This document shows positions 43,330 to 54,529 of a stretch of 64,000 bases of DNA, in pieces. The notes below the pieces were generated by a model that saw nothing but the letters and a program-made list of their open reading frames with translations, was not told the origin of the DNA and made no database searches. The position numbers and the translations under genes were made by a program. Where the stretch lies: the NCBI GenBank assembly GCA_961205875.1, contig OY540822.1, forward strand, positions 16,122,501-16,186,500, written 5' to 3'. The stretch's first letter is position 1, and the number at the start of each line of letters is the position of its first letter. The stretch is from Sialis fuliginosa (taxonomy: Eukaryota; Arthropoda; Insecta; Megaloptera; Sialidae).

Positions 43330-46300
43330 AAATTTTTCATAAACTATTTTTGCTAAAGTGTTCGTTATAATTTTCAATGAAAGTACTAATTTAAAGCTAC
43401 ATTCTAGAATTTTTTCAGATTTTTTGCATCGATAGTTTAGAAATTAGAACAAGGAGAGACAGTCTGATACCGATTTTAAAGAAACTATATCGTGACTAAA
43501 GAGTTAAATTCAAAAGGTCCTCAAACATTTTTTGTTGCATATCAGGAGACCTATTTAAAGACACCCCACTCAATGGGATAGCTAAAAAAAATTATTTGAG
43601 TACATTTTGAGTCTATGGGAGGGGGGCCCAAAAAAATTCTACAGTATTTGCTATGATTTTCATTGAAAGTACTAATTAAAAGCTACATTCTAGAATTTTT
43701 TCAGATTTTTTGCATCGATAGTTTAAAAATTAGAGCGGGGAGAGACAGTCTCACAACGATTTTAAAGAAACTATATCGTAACTAAAGGGTTAAAAATCAA
43801 AAGGTCCTCAAACATTTTTTGTTGCATATCAGGAGACCTATTTAAAGACACCCCACTCAATGGGATAGCTAAAAAAAATATTTGAGTACATTTTGAGTCT
43901 ATGGGAGGGGGGGTCCAAAAAAATTATACAATATTTGCTATGATTTTCATTGAAAGTACTTATTAAAAGCTACATTCTAAATTTTTTTCAGATTTTTTAC
44001 ATCGATAGTTTAAAAATTAGAACAGGGAGAGACAGTCTGATACCGATTTTAAAGAAACTATATCGTGACTAAAGGGTTAAAATCAAAAGGTCCTCAAACA
44101 TTTTTTGTTGCATATCAGGAGACCTATTTAAAGACACCCCACTCAATGAGATAGCTAAAAAAAATATTTCATTTTGAGTCTATGGGAGGGGGGCCCAAAA
44201 AAATTCTACAGTATTTGCTATGATTTTCATTGAAAGTACTAATTAAAAGCTACATTCTAGAATTTTTTCAGATTTTTTGCATCGATAGTTTAAAAATTAG
44301 AGCGGGGAGAGACAGTCATACAACGATTTAAAAAAAACTATATCGTAACTAAAGGGTTAAAAATCAAAAGGTCCTCAAACATTTTTTGTTGCATATCAGG
44401 AGACCTATTTAAAGACACCCCACTCAATGGGATAGCTAAAAAAAATATTTGAGTACATTTTGAGTCTATGGGAGGGGGGGTCCAAAAAAATTATACAATA
44501 TTTGCTATGATTTTCATTGAAAGTACTTATTAAAAGCTACATTCTAAATTTTTTTCAGATTTTTTACATCGATAGTTTAAAAATTAGAGCGGGGAGAGAC
44601 AGTCTCACAACGATTTTAAAGAAACTATATCGTAACTAAAGGGTTAAAATCAAAAGGTCCTCAAACATTTTTTGTTGCATATCAGGAGACCTATTTAAAG
44701 ACACCCCACTCAATGGGATAGCTAAAAAAAATTATTTGAGTACATTTTGAGTCTATGAGAGGGGGGCCCAAAAATTTTTTACAGTATTTGCTATGATTTT
44801 CATTGAAAGTACTTATTAAAAGCTACATTCTAAAAAAATTTCAGATTTTTTACATCGATAGTTTAAAAATTAGAGCGGGGAGAGACAGTCTCACAACGAT
44901 TTTAAAGAAACTATATCGTAACTAAAGGGTTAAAATCAAAAGGTCCTCAAACATTTTTTGTTGCATATCAGGAGACCTATTTAAAGACACCCCACTCAAT
45001 GGGATAGCTAAAAAAAATATTTGAGTACATTTTGAGTCTATGGGAGGGGGGGTCCAAAAAAATTATACAATATTTGCTATGATTTTCATTGAAAGTACTT
45101 ATTAAAAGCTACATTCTAAATTTTTTTCAGATTTTTTACATCGATAGTTTAAAAATTAGAACAGGGAGAGACAGTCTGATACCGATTTTAAAGAAACTAT
45201 ATCGTGACTAAAGGGTTAAAATCAAAAGGTCCTCAAACATTTTTTGTTGCATATCAGGAGACCTATTTAAAGACACCCCACTCAATGAGATAGCTAAAAA
45301 AAATATTTGAGTACATTTTGAGTCTATGGGAGGGGGGCCCAAAAAAATTCTACAGTATTTGCTATGATTTTCATTGAAAGTACTAATTAAAAGCTACATT
45401 CTAGAATTTTTTCAGATTTTTTGCATCGATAGTTTAAAAATTAGAGCGGGGAGAGACAGTCATACAACGATTTAAAAAAAACTATATCGTAACTAAAGGG
45501 TTAAAAATCAAAAGGTCCTCAAACATTTTTTGTTGCATATCAGGAGACCTATTTAAAGACACCCCACTCAATGGGATAGCTAAAAAAAATATTTGAGTAC
45601 ATTTTGAGTCTATGGGAGGGGGGGTCCAAAAAAATTATACAATATTTGCTATGATTTTCATTGAAAGTACTTATTAAAAGCTACATTCTAAAATTTTTTC
45701 AGATTTTTTACATCGATAGTTTAAAAATTAGAACAGGGAGAGACAGTCTGATACCGATTTTAAAGAAACTATATCGTGACTAAAGGGTTAAAATCAAAAG
45801 GTCCTCAAACATTTTTTGTTGCATATCAGGAGACCTATTTAAAGACACCCCCACTCAATGGGATAGCTAAAAAAAATATTTGAGTACATTTTGAGTCTAT
45901 GGGAGGGGGGGTCCAAAAAAATTATACAATATTTGCTATGATTTTCATTGAAAGTACTTATTAAAAGCTACATTCTAAATTTTTTTCAGATTTTTTACAT
46001 CGATAGTTTAAAAATTAGAGCGGGGAGAGACAGTCTCACAACGATTTTAAAGAAACTATATCGTAACTAAAGGGTTAAAATCAAAAGGTCCTCAAACATT
46101 TTTTGTTGCATATCAGGAGACCTATTTAAAGACACCCCACTCAATGGGATAGCTAAAAAAAATTATTTGAGTACATTTTGAGTCTATGAGAGGGGGGCCC
46201 AAAAATTTTTTACAGTATTTGCTATGATTTTCATTGAAAGTACTTATTAAAAGCTACATTCTAAAAAAATTTCAGATTTTTTACATCGATAGTTTAAAAA

Positions 46301-46880
46301 TTAGAGCGGGGAGAGACAGTCTCACAACGATTTTAAAGAAACTATATCGTAACTAAAGGGTTAAAATCAAAAGGTCCTCAAACATTTTTTGTTGCATATC
46401 AGGAGACCTATTTAAAGACACCCCACTCAATGGGATAGCTAAAAAAAATATTTGAGTACATTTTGAGTCTATGGGAGGGGGGCCCAAAAAAAATTCTACA
46501 GTATTTGCTATGATTTTCATTGAAAGTACTTATTAAAAGCTACATTCTAGAATTTTTTCAGATTTTTTACATCGATAGTTTAAAAATTAATGCGGGGAGA
46601 GACAGTCTGATAACGACTTTAAAGAAAATATATCGTGACTGAAGGGTCCTCAAACATTTTTTGTCGCATATCAGGAGACCTATCTAAAGACATCCCACTT
46701 AATGGCCTAACTAAAATATATTTATATTTTTTTTAGTACACTTTGAATCTATGAAAGGGGCCCAAAAAAATACTACAGTGTTCGTTAAAATTTTCTCTGA
46801 AAGTACAAATGAAAAGCTACATTCTAGAATTTTCTCAAGGTCCTAAAACATTGTTGTATTTGATAAGACCCACTCAATGG
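43330..46880. repeat. 286-bp satellite array, about 12 units with higher-order structure
   Basis: The word GCTATGATTTTCATTGAAAG recurs at about 43650, 43937, 44217, 44504, 44790, 45076, 45361, 45648, 45935, 46221 and 46507. Spacing is 285-287 bp except one 280-bp unit with a small deletion. Types differ after the G run: GGGCCCAAAAAAATTC, GGGTCCAAAAAAATTA and GGGCCCAAAAATTTTT. Their order (B, A, B, C; then B, A, B, B, C) shows multi-unit copying. The outermost units are diverged. An inverted outlier is at 39720-40125. Confidence 0.95.
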
Positions 46881-47267
46881 GGTTGGTAAAAAAATTAATT
46901 TAATTTTAATCATTTATTTGTATTTATTAAGATTGCATAGCACACTATTTTTTAAAATATTTTCTATTAATTTAATATCTATTTGTTATATTTTATATCA
47001 ATTTTACCACCACGCATGTATTACACTTTTATGAAGAGAATAATATTATCAACTATATAATCTAATAATAACATACAGGTATTCATTTTTTTAAAGTTAG
47101 CAGTGATAATTCACAAACACCCACTTACAATATTAATATTATTATTATTATTATTATTTTATAAGGTAAGTACAAGCAGCAATAATTGATTGAAACATTT
47201 ATTTTTACAACGATAGTAAATCTAACCTGATAGTTATTATAACCTTCGATAAGAATAAACATGATCA
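46881..47267. other. AT-rich DNA upstream of the small membrane protein gene
   Basis: Probable 5' flank of the gene at 47268. A short TTA microsatellite lies near 47140-47160. No clear TATA or initiator could be singled out. Confidence 0.5.
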
Positions 47268-47293
47268 ATGGCATCGATTCTTTCTCCAATTAA
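47261..47293 (+). other. Upstream ORF overlapping the start of the membrane protein gene
   Basis: ATG at 47261 begins a 10-codon frame ending TAA at 47291-47293 that overlaps, out of frame, the main ATG at 47268. If the transcript begins upstream, this would lower initiation at the main start. Confidence 0.4.
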
Positions 47294-47382
47294 CATTGAA
47301 ACGATAAATTGGCAATTGCTACTTCAGCATAACGTTACTTCTATCTATAGTCGGAATACAATGTACAACAATTACGAAACAG
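47268..47382 (+). CDS. Small membrane protein exon 1
   Basis: ATG at 47268, 38 codons plus one base, strong donor GTAAGT. Encodes MASILSPINIETINWQLLLQ, then HNVTSIYSRN. Support is the donor and matching phase. Confidence 0.5.
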
Positions 47383-48223
47383 GTAAGTCATTTTAATTTA
47401 CGATTTTAACATATATTTTCTTTTCATATAAAAATTCTCGCCATGCAAGGTAAGTCATATGTTATATTTAAATTCAATTTTAGGATTGAGAACAGAAAAA
47501 ATTATTTAAAAAAGCTGTATCATTATTATTATATATTCCAAGCTATAAAATTCGAAAATAAGTACTCCAGTTAGAGTTATGACAGTGTCGCCATTTTTAG
47601 CCAAACCGATAATGACGCGATTTATCCAAAAATTTATTTATGTATTATTTTAGCAAGCATAACAAAATAAAATTAAAATGAGTATAAGCTACTACAATCA
47701 AAGAGAAATCGATTCAGGATGTCAGAACTCTTACTACGAGTATCTCTAGTCACAGTAAAACAGATTTAATTTTTTGTCAATTTCTATAAATTTTGTAATT
47801 GAAACATATGTTACTAAAAAATCCAACTATAGAATATAACACTTATGACGAACTAGAAATTAAAATAGTTGAAACTTAAACCGTAAAGTGTGAATGATTA
47901 ATATTATCTTGTGTTTCAAGTAATGATGAAAGAAAATGGAAATGAGAACTCTAGTTCTCTTAAATATATTATTAAAATGTCAATCAGCTGTTGCTCTTTC
48001 TTACCGAGATGAGTCTTTGAAAATGGTATATGGGTGTCTCCTTCTAGCTGCAATTGTGATATTAGGGACTTTAGTGTATTACTGCTTTAAATTCATTACA
48101 AGTTTCTGTAATTATTGGTGCTGCGGATATAATGATATATTGTATTTGAATGGCGAAGGTAAACTTACTGATGATCAGGGAAGAGTTATCGAAATGGTAA
48201 ATAATCCCATTTGTGAACCATGA
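47268..48223 (+). CDS. Small single-pass membrane protein, 116 residues, two exons
   Basis: Exon 1 is 47268-47382 (donor ACAG|GTAAGT, phase 1); exon 2 is 47988-48223 (acceptor GTCAATCAG). Joined, they encode an amino-terminal part of about 50 residues with one glycosylation sequon (N22-V-T) and no signal peptide. One hydrophobic segment follows at about 51-76 (MVYGCLLLAAIVILGTLVYY), then Cys close to the membrane (CNYWCCGY, possible palmitoylation) and a polar tail ending NNPICEP. The topology fits N-outside, C-inside. I recognise no family; the architecture recalls small channel-modulating or scaffold-type peptides, but there is no sequence match. Without splicing, exon 2 could start at ATG 47936 with a signal-like leader (95 residues). 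Confidence 0.6.
47988..48223 (+). CDS. Small membrane protein exon 2
   Basis: Acceptor TCAATCAG, stop TGA at 48221-48223. It encodes the membrane segment and tail (for example NGEGKLTDDQGRVIEMVNNP). A second acceptor at 47915-47920 (TTTCAAG) would give a short, unrelated end. Confidence 0.65.
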
Positions 48224-48431
48224 ATTAATGTTCCTATGACAAATTCCACAGGTATTTTTATTTAATTATTATATTTGTGTGTTAGATACAAATGTTGCTC
48301 TTATTTATAATAACGATTAAAGTCCAAAAAGATAATTACTACAAAATTTTGTATAACTAATAACTAGCTCAAACTTTATTTCATATTTTTATTTTTTACA
48401 TTTTTTGAAAATAATCTATACCGATAAAAAT

Positions 48432-48437
48432 AATAAA
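48432..48437 (+). terminator. Candidate poly(A) signal of the membrane protein gene
   Basis: AATAAA about 210 nt after the stop codon. Confidence 0.35.
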
Positions 48438-49572
48438 ACTTTATATTTAAAACAAATATAACAGTATCAAATTATATGTAATTTTAAAATTTACATTTTA
48501 TTTTATGAACTATCTATTTTTTATTTCCTAAAGGAAAAATCTACATTTGGTTCTAATACAAAATTTATATTTATCTAAATAAAACACTGCAGTCTCAACA
48601 AATGGCTTTCTTATACGTGTATCAAGAAATCGTAGATAAAAATAAAATTAACAACTTTTAAAATATCATTAAAAATGTTATAATAATTCTTTATACTAAT
48701 AAGAAAGCACAAATATAAATATTTAAAAATAATTTTAATATCTTTTTGTTTTTGAAGAGTTTAAAATTAATATGTTTTTTGTTTCAGAATTGATATTCCA
48801 CTCTAAAAACTACAATCAGACTATTTTTAATTAATTTATATTTATCAGAACATTTACCAATGCGAATATCATACATTTAATTTTGTTAAGTATTTTCAAA
48901 TATTAAATAAGAACTGATGTGATTGGAAATTGTTAATTTTGCAAATCAAGAAAGATAATAAGGTTTGCATTTGAAAAATGTAGTTTTTTAAATTTTTTTT
49001 ATTTATCGATTAAAATTTGCTTCTAATGTATTTTTACCTATCTTGTAAGAAAATTTAATAAATAAATAAACTACTATTTTAACAGTGAGTTTGCAAAAAT
49101 ATTTGTATTATGAAATCTCAAATAAACAAGTAATTATTTTATTAAAAATCAACTAAGTAGTTAATTTAAAATATTTAATGTAAAAAAATATTTAAAAAAA
49201 GACAACCGTGTATTTCCAATAAACAAAATAAAACAATTGTATTGTTTATTCCATTCACTTTCAGTTTTTATCGTATTGAACTTTTAGAAAGGGAAAAAAT
49301 ACCTAAAAAATTAAATATAACTCTGTATGTCTAATAATATTATTACGCGTAAAGTATTTTTTATAAATAATTCTGTACCTATTTATATTTTTTACATAAA
49401 ATGTGTGTTTTTATATAAACTTAATTATAATAAATAAATATTTCAATGTCATAATTATTTATTAATTTTTTACAGCGACCGAATAGTCGAAGATCATTTC
49501 AGCTTATGAATAAAAAATACATTTGAAAGAACTACAAAATCAAATTAATTTAAAAATCGTTAATTGAAAATA

Positions 49573-49712
49573 CAGGTAACCCCCGTTCATCGTGATCTTT
49601 TTTTAATGCAAAATGATATGATTTTATATCCTCCGTTGATTTCGATTAACGCGAATAGAATTACGTTCTGGATATAGATCCAGAACGTAATTCTCGCGAT
49701 GAACGGGGGTTC
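49573..49712. mobile_element. Short foldback MITE (GTAACCCCCGTTCATCG)
   Basis: CAGGTAACCCCCGTTCATCG faces CGATGAACGGGGGTTC; TA flanks both sides. An inner palindrome, ATTACGTTCTGGAT / ATCCAGAACGTAAT, forms the tip. The CAG start fits the pogo-like group; the right tip has lost a few bases. Confidence 0.75.
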
Positions 49713-50007
49713 TATTAATATAAAATTAATTTTAAGTACGAGTACTACAGACATCTTCTATTTAAATTTAAAAACATATACCACAGATGTCACTGCTGAA
49801 ATTATATTCGGTTTATATCTTTACTGAAAATATATCATTACATATACAGAATACAGATGTCAGCAGCAAAATTAAGAAACGACTCGAATTACCTATATAA
49901 TTAATAAGAAATACAAGTACAATTGTTAAATAAAATAATGAAAAAATAAAACAGTTTTAGGAAAACTAGGCATAACATCTTTAGAGGCCTAGAGGCAGGC
50001 CCAGTCA

Positions 50008-50017
50008 GTGACGTCAC
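50008..50017. promoter_or_regulatory. Palindromic CRE-like GTGACGTCAC
   Basis: A perfect ten-base palindrome containing TGACGTCA, the CREB/ATF consensus. It could also be a transposon tip (CAGTGACGTCACCGC). Confidence 0.25.
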
Positions 50018-50081
50018 CGCAAAAAAATGACAAATATGTTTATATTTATTAACATTAAACATTCCTACAATATTTATATAG

Positions 50082-50228
50082 CTGCAACCAGGCCCAAATA
50101 GAGGGGCCCCGAAAATTTTTAAGGATAATACGAAATTTCCTTAAGCTCACGAAACGAAGGGGTGTGAGCCCCCCGAAATGTTGTTTGACCCGGGCCCCAT
50201 TGAAGCTCTCTCAGGGCCTGGCTGTAAC
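50082..50228. mobile_element. Possible 147-bp inverted-repeat element
   Basis: CTGCAACCAGGCCC on the left faces GGGCCTGGCTGTAA on the right, with GAGGGGCCCCG and CGGGCCCC inside. The GC-rich content contrasts with its surroundings. Confidence 0.4.
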
Positions 50229-51156
50229 TTTAGTAAAAATTATCATAATGAAAAAAAAAGTAAATGAAAGCGTGAAATCTCTTCTTTAAGAGTTCCTCCA
50301 AAAATTGATTTTCATTAACGTCTTAAAAAGTTACAGAGCAATAACAGCGTATACCGAGGGTTAAAAAATTTCAGCTGAATTTGTAAGTTTAGACCCTGCT
50401 TCAAAAGTTTTTTTATTTATTTTTACTGAATTATTTATAGATAATAAATAATTTACAAAAATTATAAGTTTTCAGCTAAAATCGACGTGTACCTCTACAA
50501 ATTAAACAAATTACAAAATTTATTTTTTTAGTTTAGTTTAGTTTTTAGCTAATTTAATTTTTTATCTAAATGGTGTTTAACGTTTTCAGCTACGAATAAG
50601 TATTTAAAAATCGCAGCTGAATTTTCTTTATATCAATTGAAAGCTTGAAGTGTAAACATATTTTTTTAAATTATTTCTATGATTTTTTTAAAATGAAAAC
50701 GAAGATTTTAGCTAACTAACGTTGAGCCTGCCTAGAGGAATTTATTAACAAACTGTATCAGTATTTAATAACCCTACATGTTAACTTTTGTTCAGAAACC
50801 AAAACGACCAACATTTTTTAAATTAAGAACAATTTTTGAAAATACACCTACCAAAACAAAATTAGCAAATCGACATAAACGTGGGCTTATGCTGGTCATA
50901 TTGGTAACTGAATACATAGCCTGATTAAGGTATGATATTTTGAGCCCGATTAAATATTATAAATTAGAATTTATATCTGGAAAAAAAACAGGAAAAGGGA
51001 AAAGTTAGTCCCTCAAAAAAATAGACATCAAGTCTTTCGACTTGCCTTTTTTTCTTGTATTTTTTTAACAGACTTATCGGAATGTTGTACTATTATAATA
51101 CAAAGATAAACAACTGAAATTTTGAATTCAATGAATTAATTCTGACCGTGATTGAC

Positions 51157-51338
51157 TTATTTCCCCATTCGTTGAATTGACCATTCCTGCTGGCACAATG
51201 GGCATCTGTTATTTTGTTTAACCCATAAGGACATGCAGCAGTAATGGAAGCTATGGTTGCATTCACCCCAGACGACTACACAGTCTTGTTTCCCGTAAGA
51301 ATCTTTCTTGCTCTCTGCTTGACATCGAAGGCACACAT
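51157..51338 (-). CDS. Roc2: Roc2/RNF7 (Rbx2) RING-H2 protein, last exon only
   Basis: Minus strand, acceptor TTTTTTTCCAG, stop TAA at 51157-51159. It encodes DVCLRCQAES, then QDCVVVWGECNHSFHYCCMS, LWVKQNNRCPLCQQEW and IQRMGK. These are near-identical to the RING-H2 half of RNF7/Roc2 rather than Rbx1, as the CLRCQAE start and QRMGK end show. The protein is the zinc-binding subunit that recruits the E2 enzyme to cullin-5 ubiquitin ligases. The zinc ligands visible (CLRC, C-N-H-S-F-H, CPLC) are intact. The amino-terminal exon (KKWNAVAMWSWDV region) was searched for to the right on this strand and not found, so it lies beyond 64000. Confidence 0.95.
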
Positions 51339-53289
51339 CTGGAAAAAAAGTATACATATTAAGTATACAAAAAATAATTTGTATACTATATCTCGATTAT
51401 TGCAATATACATAGGTACTGCCCTGTTGCATATGCATTAATACAATATAGAAAATATATAATGTATGGTTTAATCATTAGTCTGCACTTTTATATGGCTT
51501 TTGTTTATAACAATAGTCCTTGAAAAAATTTACAACATTTTTATTTATATCCAAAACGTGTTACTGTTTTATTGGTATTCAATATAAGATAACATTTTTT
51601 TCTATAATCTACCCGAAGTTTATATGGAATTTTCCATTCACAAACAATAATTATATAAACTAAAAAAATAACTTCTATTTCTAAGAATAATCGATTTATT
51701 TTTTACTGCAAAATATTTCAATTAAAAAATCTTTTATCTCTAACCCTTAATGCATTTATATATACAACTTTAATTCGTAGGCCATAGTAAAACAATGTCT
51801 TAGAAACTTACATTTCTTATAGGAAAATACTCCAAATTAATTAAAAATGTGAATAATTGACGTTTTAGGTTTAAAAAACAAAATAATTTCACTAAGGGGG
51901 AGCAAGAAAAATTGAATGAATCGTCGAATATAAGTATAAATCTTGCCAAAGTGAAATTTTTCTTTGAACACTCGTCATTCTGTTAAAAATTATTTTTATT
52001 CGAAAAAAGGCTACGTACAACGAAAACTATATATATATAGATTATAGATTGTAAAAAATATTGTCTTTTTATTTTATTTATATCCTCTAATCCCAATGGA
52101 ATCTGAATCATTAAATTTCTAATAACTTTAATTCTGGAAAAAACATTGGCTAAAGATACATTTATATACATATTATATGCATTAATAAAATTTTGAACTG
52201 ATCAATATATTTTCCATACATATTATTATTATCATAAGGGACTAACTGATATTGCAAAAATTAGTTATTAGAAAAGTAATAACCATTAATAATTATATTT
52301 ACAAAAAAAAAACCACTACGTCATGGAGTCGTAACAATATTAAAGTCAATTGTAGAAGTCATTTAATGAAAATAAAAAGGGGGCGTTGTCATTGCTTACA
52401 TACATGTACTTACGTCAATAAAATAAACTGACGTATGTACGATACATTTTATATTTTAAATTAACATTAAGGAATTGATTTGGCCTTGCTAATATTGTGT
52501 CCACTTTTTAATTGTTACAATTATAAAGATTTATATCATAAAGATCAGAGAGATAAAAAAAATACTTTTCAAATTTCCTAAAATATTTTCATTAAAACTA
52601 TTTCTAGGAGACAATTTTATACACGATCATTTTAATTCTAATTATTTTGGGTTCAAAATACTTTTTAATTAGAAATAATTGATTCAGAATGTCGATTTTA
52701 CGATATCTAAAAAAAGAAATAATCACAAATTGAAACACGTGATGAAATAAAAATGTATAACAGAAAACTCAAATTATTAAGTTAACATATGTTATATGCG
52801 AGTATTCAAAGCGTTAGGGGCATTCTATTTTTAACAATAAAATTTAATAATTGTAAAGATACTGTATGAATGATGAAACAATTCTAGGAACACATCTTTC
52901 ATAATATTTCATTTAGTTACAAAAATATAAACGATAAACATTTTCTTAGAAATATACCTATCACAAAATTTTGTAATATTTATCTTCTTAATCTATTATT
53001 AGAACAAAAAAAAATACTACTTCATAAAATGTTATTTTTTCCTATTCTTTTTTACTTCCTTCTAATTTAAAATCTATTACGTAGATATTATATCTAAAAA
53101 TCGGCCAAAATTCGCTCGTACATCAATTACAAAATTCTATATGTACTTTAAAAATGCTATTTATAAAATGGGTCCGATAACAGTCATACATTTTTCCAAG
53201 GTAAATGGATGCAATATAATATGCACATGAACACATGTGTGTTGTATACATGTGTATAATACACGTATACAATAATTACAATTAGCAGA

Positions 53290-53410
53290 AACAAGGTTTA
53301 TCGATATTAAAGAATGCAGTGTAAGAGGCACGTCTAATCGAGCGTTCTCATTGGCTGGGGAAACGCACACCTTCGGAGGCCCGTCGCAAAGCCAGGGTCG
53401 GAACGAACAT
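53290..53410. promoter_or_regulatory. GC-rich promoter-like island with DRE and CCAAT box
   Basis: TATCGATA (DRE, bound by DREF in flies) lies at 53299-53306 and an inverted CCAAT box (CATTGGCTGG) at 53349-53358, followed by CG-rich DNA (CCTTCGGAGGCCCGTCGC). This is the usual make-up of housekeeping promoters. No exon was identified next to it on either strand, so its gene is unknown; Roc2 is one candidate. Confidence 0.4.
53299..53306. promoter_or_regulatory. DRE word TATCGATA
   Basis: An exact eight-base match to the DNA replication-related element. A second exact copy is at 16204-16211. Confidence 0.4.
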
Positions 53411-54335
53411 TTATTCTCTTATTATTTATTATAAATATTATATCAATCAATCTTAACAAATTATATACGTCAAATATTGACATAATTGGGTTTAAGCAAC
53501 TTTTCAATATCGGGTATAAAAATAATGTAAAACAGTTATAACTTTATTTTCTTATGTATTATTCGCATTGTGCAACCCTTAATGTAAATATTTTTTTTGC
53601 ATTTTCATTGTGAAATAAAACGTCAATTAAAAGTGGCTAGAAATAATGTTGAAACGTTAAATAAATGCAAACGTTTCAATTTATTTGCAAATTGAATATT
53701 TATTTATGCATTATGTTAAACAGGTCACAAAAATTATATATTTATGAAAAGGTTATTGACGTTGAAACAAATAAATGCAACTATATAAAATTAAATAGTA
53801 TTAAAGGAATTCAATTAAATCTAATACATAATCAAGATTCAAAATTTTATTTTATTTTAATGTTTTGGTAAAAAGTTGGCATATTTTATTATAAAATTAT
53901 TTTATTATTTAAATTAATTAATGTTACTACAATAGTATTTTTAAATATATCTATTATGAAATTGTCCTATCTATTTCTGGTTGCTAAAATGTTGGACAAT
54001 ACAAAAAAGTCAACGAACATTTCATTTCGAAAATAAATAATATTATATTATACGTATTTATAAAGTTAAAATTAAAAGCAATCCAATACTGTTTAATTTT
54101 CACCGAACCTAGCCTTGACAACTTCAATTCAAGATATTTTTTATAAACATTTTTTCTACGATGACATTAAAATCAAACTACGGACCTGTATCAAAGATAA
54201 ATTTGTGGAGCATTTTTTTAACCTCTTATCTCAATTATACATAATAATACCTATGTAACAATTATTTTATGAATAAATATTTGTTAATATATTCTACGTA
54301 TACAGTTCTTTGTATAATTTTTTTATCAAGTATAT

Positions 54336-54529
54336 ACAGGGACATACATAAAGTTATTCTGTGACAAACCATAAATAATTTCATCATACTATGTAAAGGG
54401 CAATAATTTAAACCCAAATTTAAAAAACATTTTCAAGTTCAAACATAAAGTTTTATCAGAAATATAGCTTTTTTGAATTGTACCCTTTTTTCTTAAAATA
54501 TATAAATCAATTATTTCACCCTGTATATT
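54336..54529. mobile_element. Possible TACAGGG-ended MITE
   Basis: TATATACAGGGACATAC on the left and TTCACCCTGTATATTA on the right form an inverted pair with TATA flanks. ACAGGG(TG) tips are common in insect MITEs. Confidence 0.4.

Larger units (their letters stand above)
48224..51156. other. Intergenic, between tail-to-tail genes
   Basis: AT-rich. It contains a MITE at 49573-49712, a palindromic CRE-like GTGACGTCAC at 50008-50017, and an inverted-repeat element at 50082-50228. The right part should include the 3' untranslated region of Roc2. No other gene is seen. Confidence 0.6.

Noticed and set aside
53320-53400. Resemblance of the minus strand to U4 snRNA (GCTTTGCG, AGCCAATGAG)
   Set aside because: Spacing between the two words is wrong and the rest does not fold like U4; a CCAAT-box promoter explains it better.
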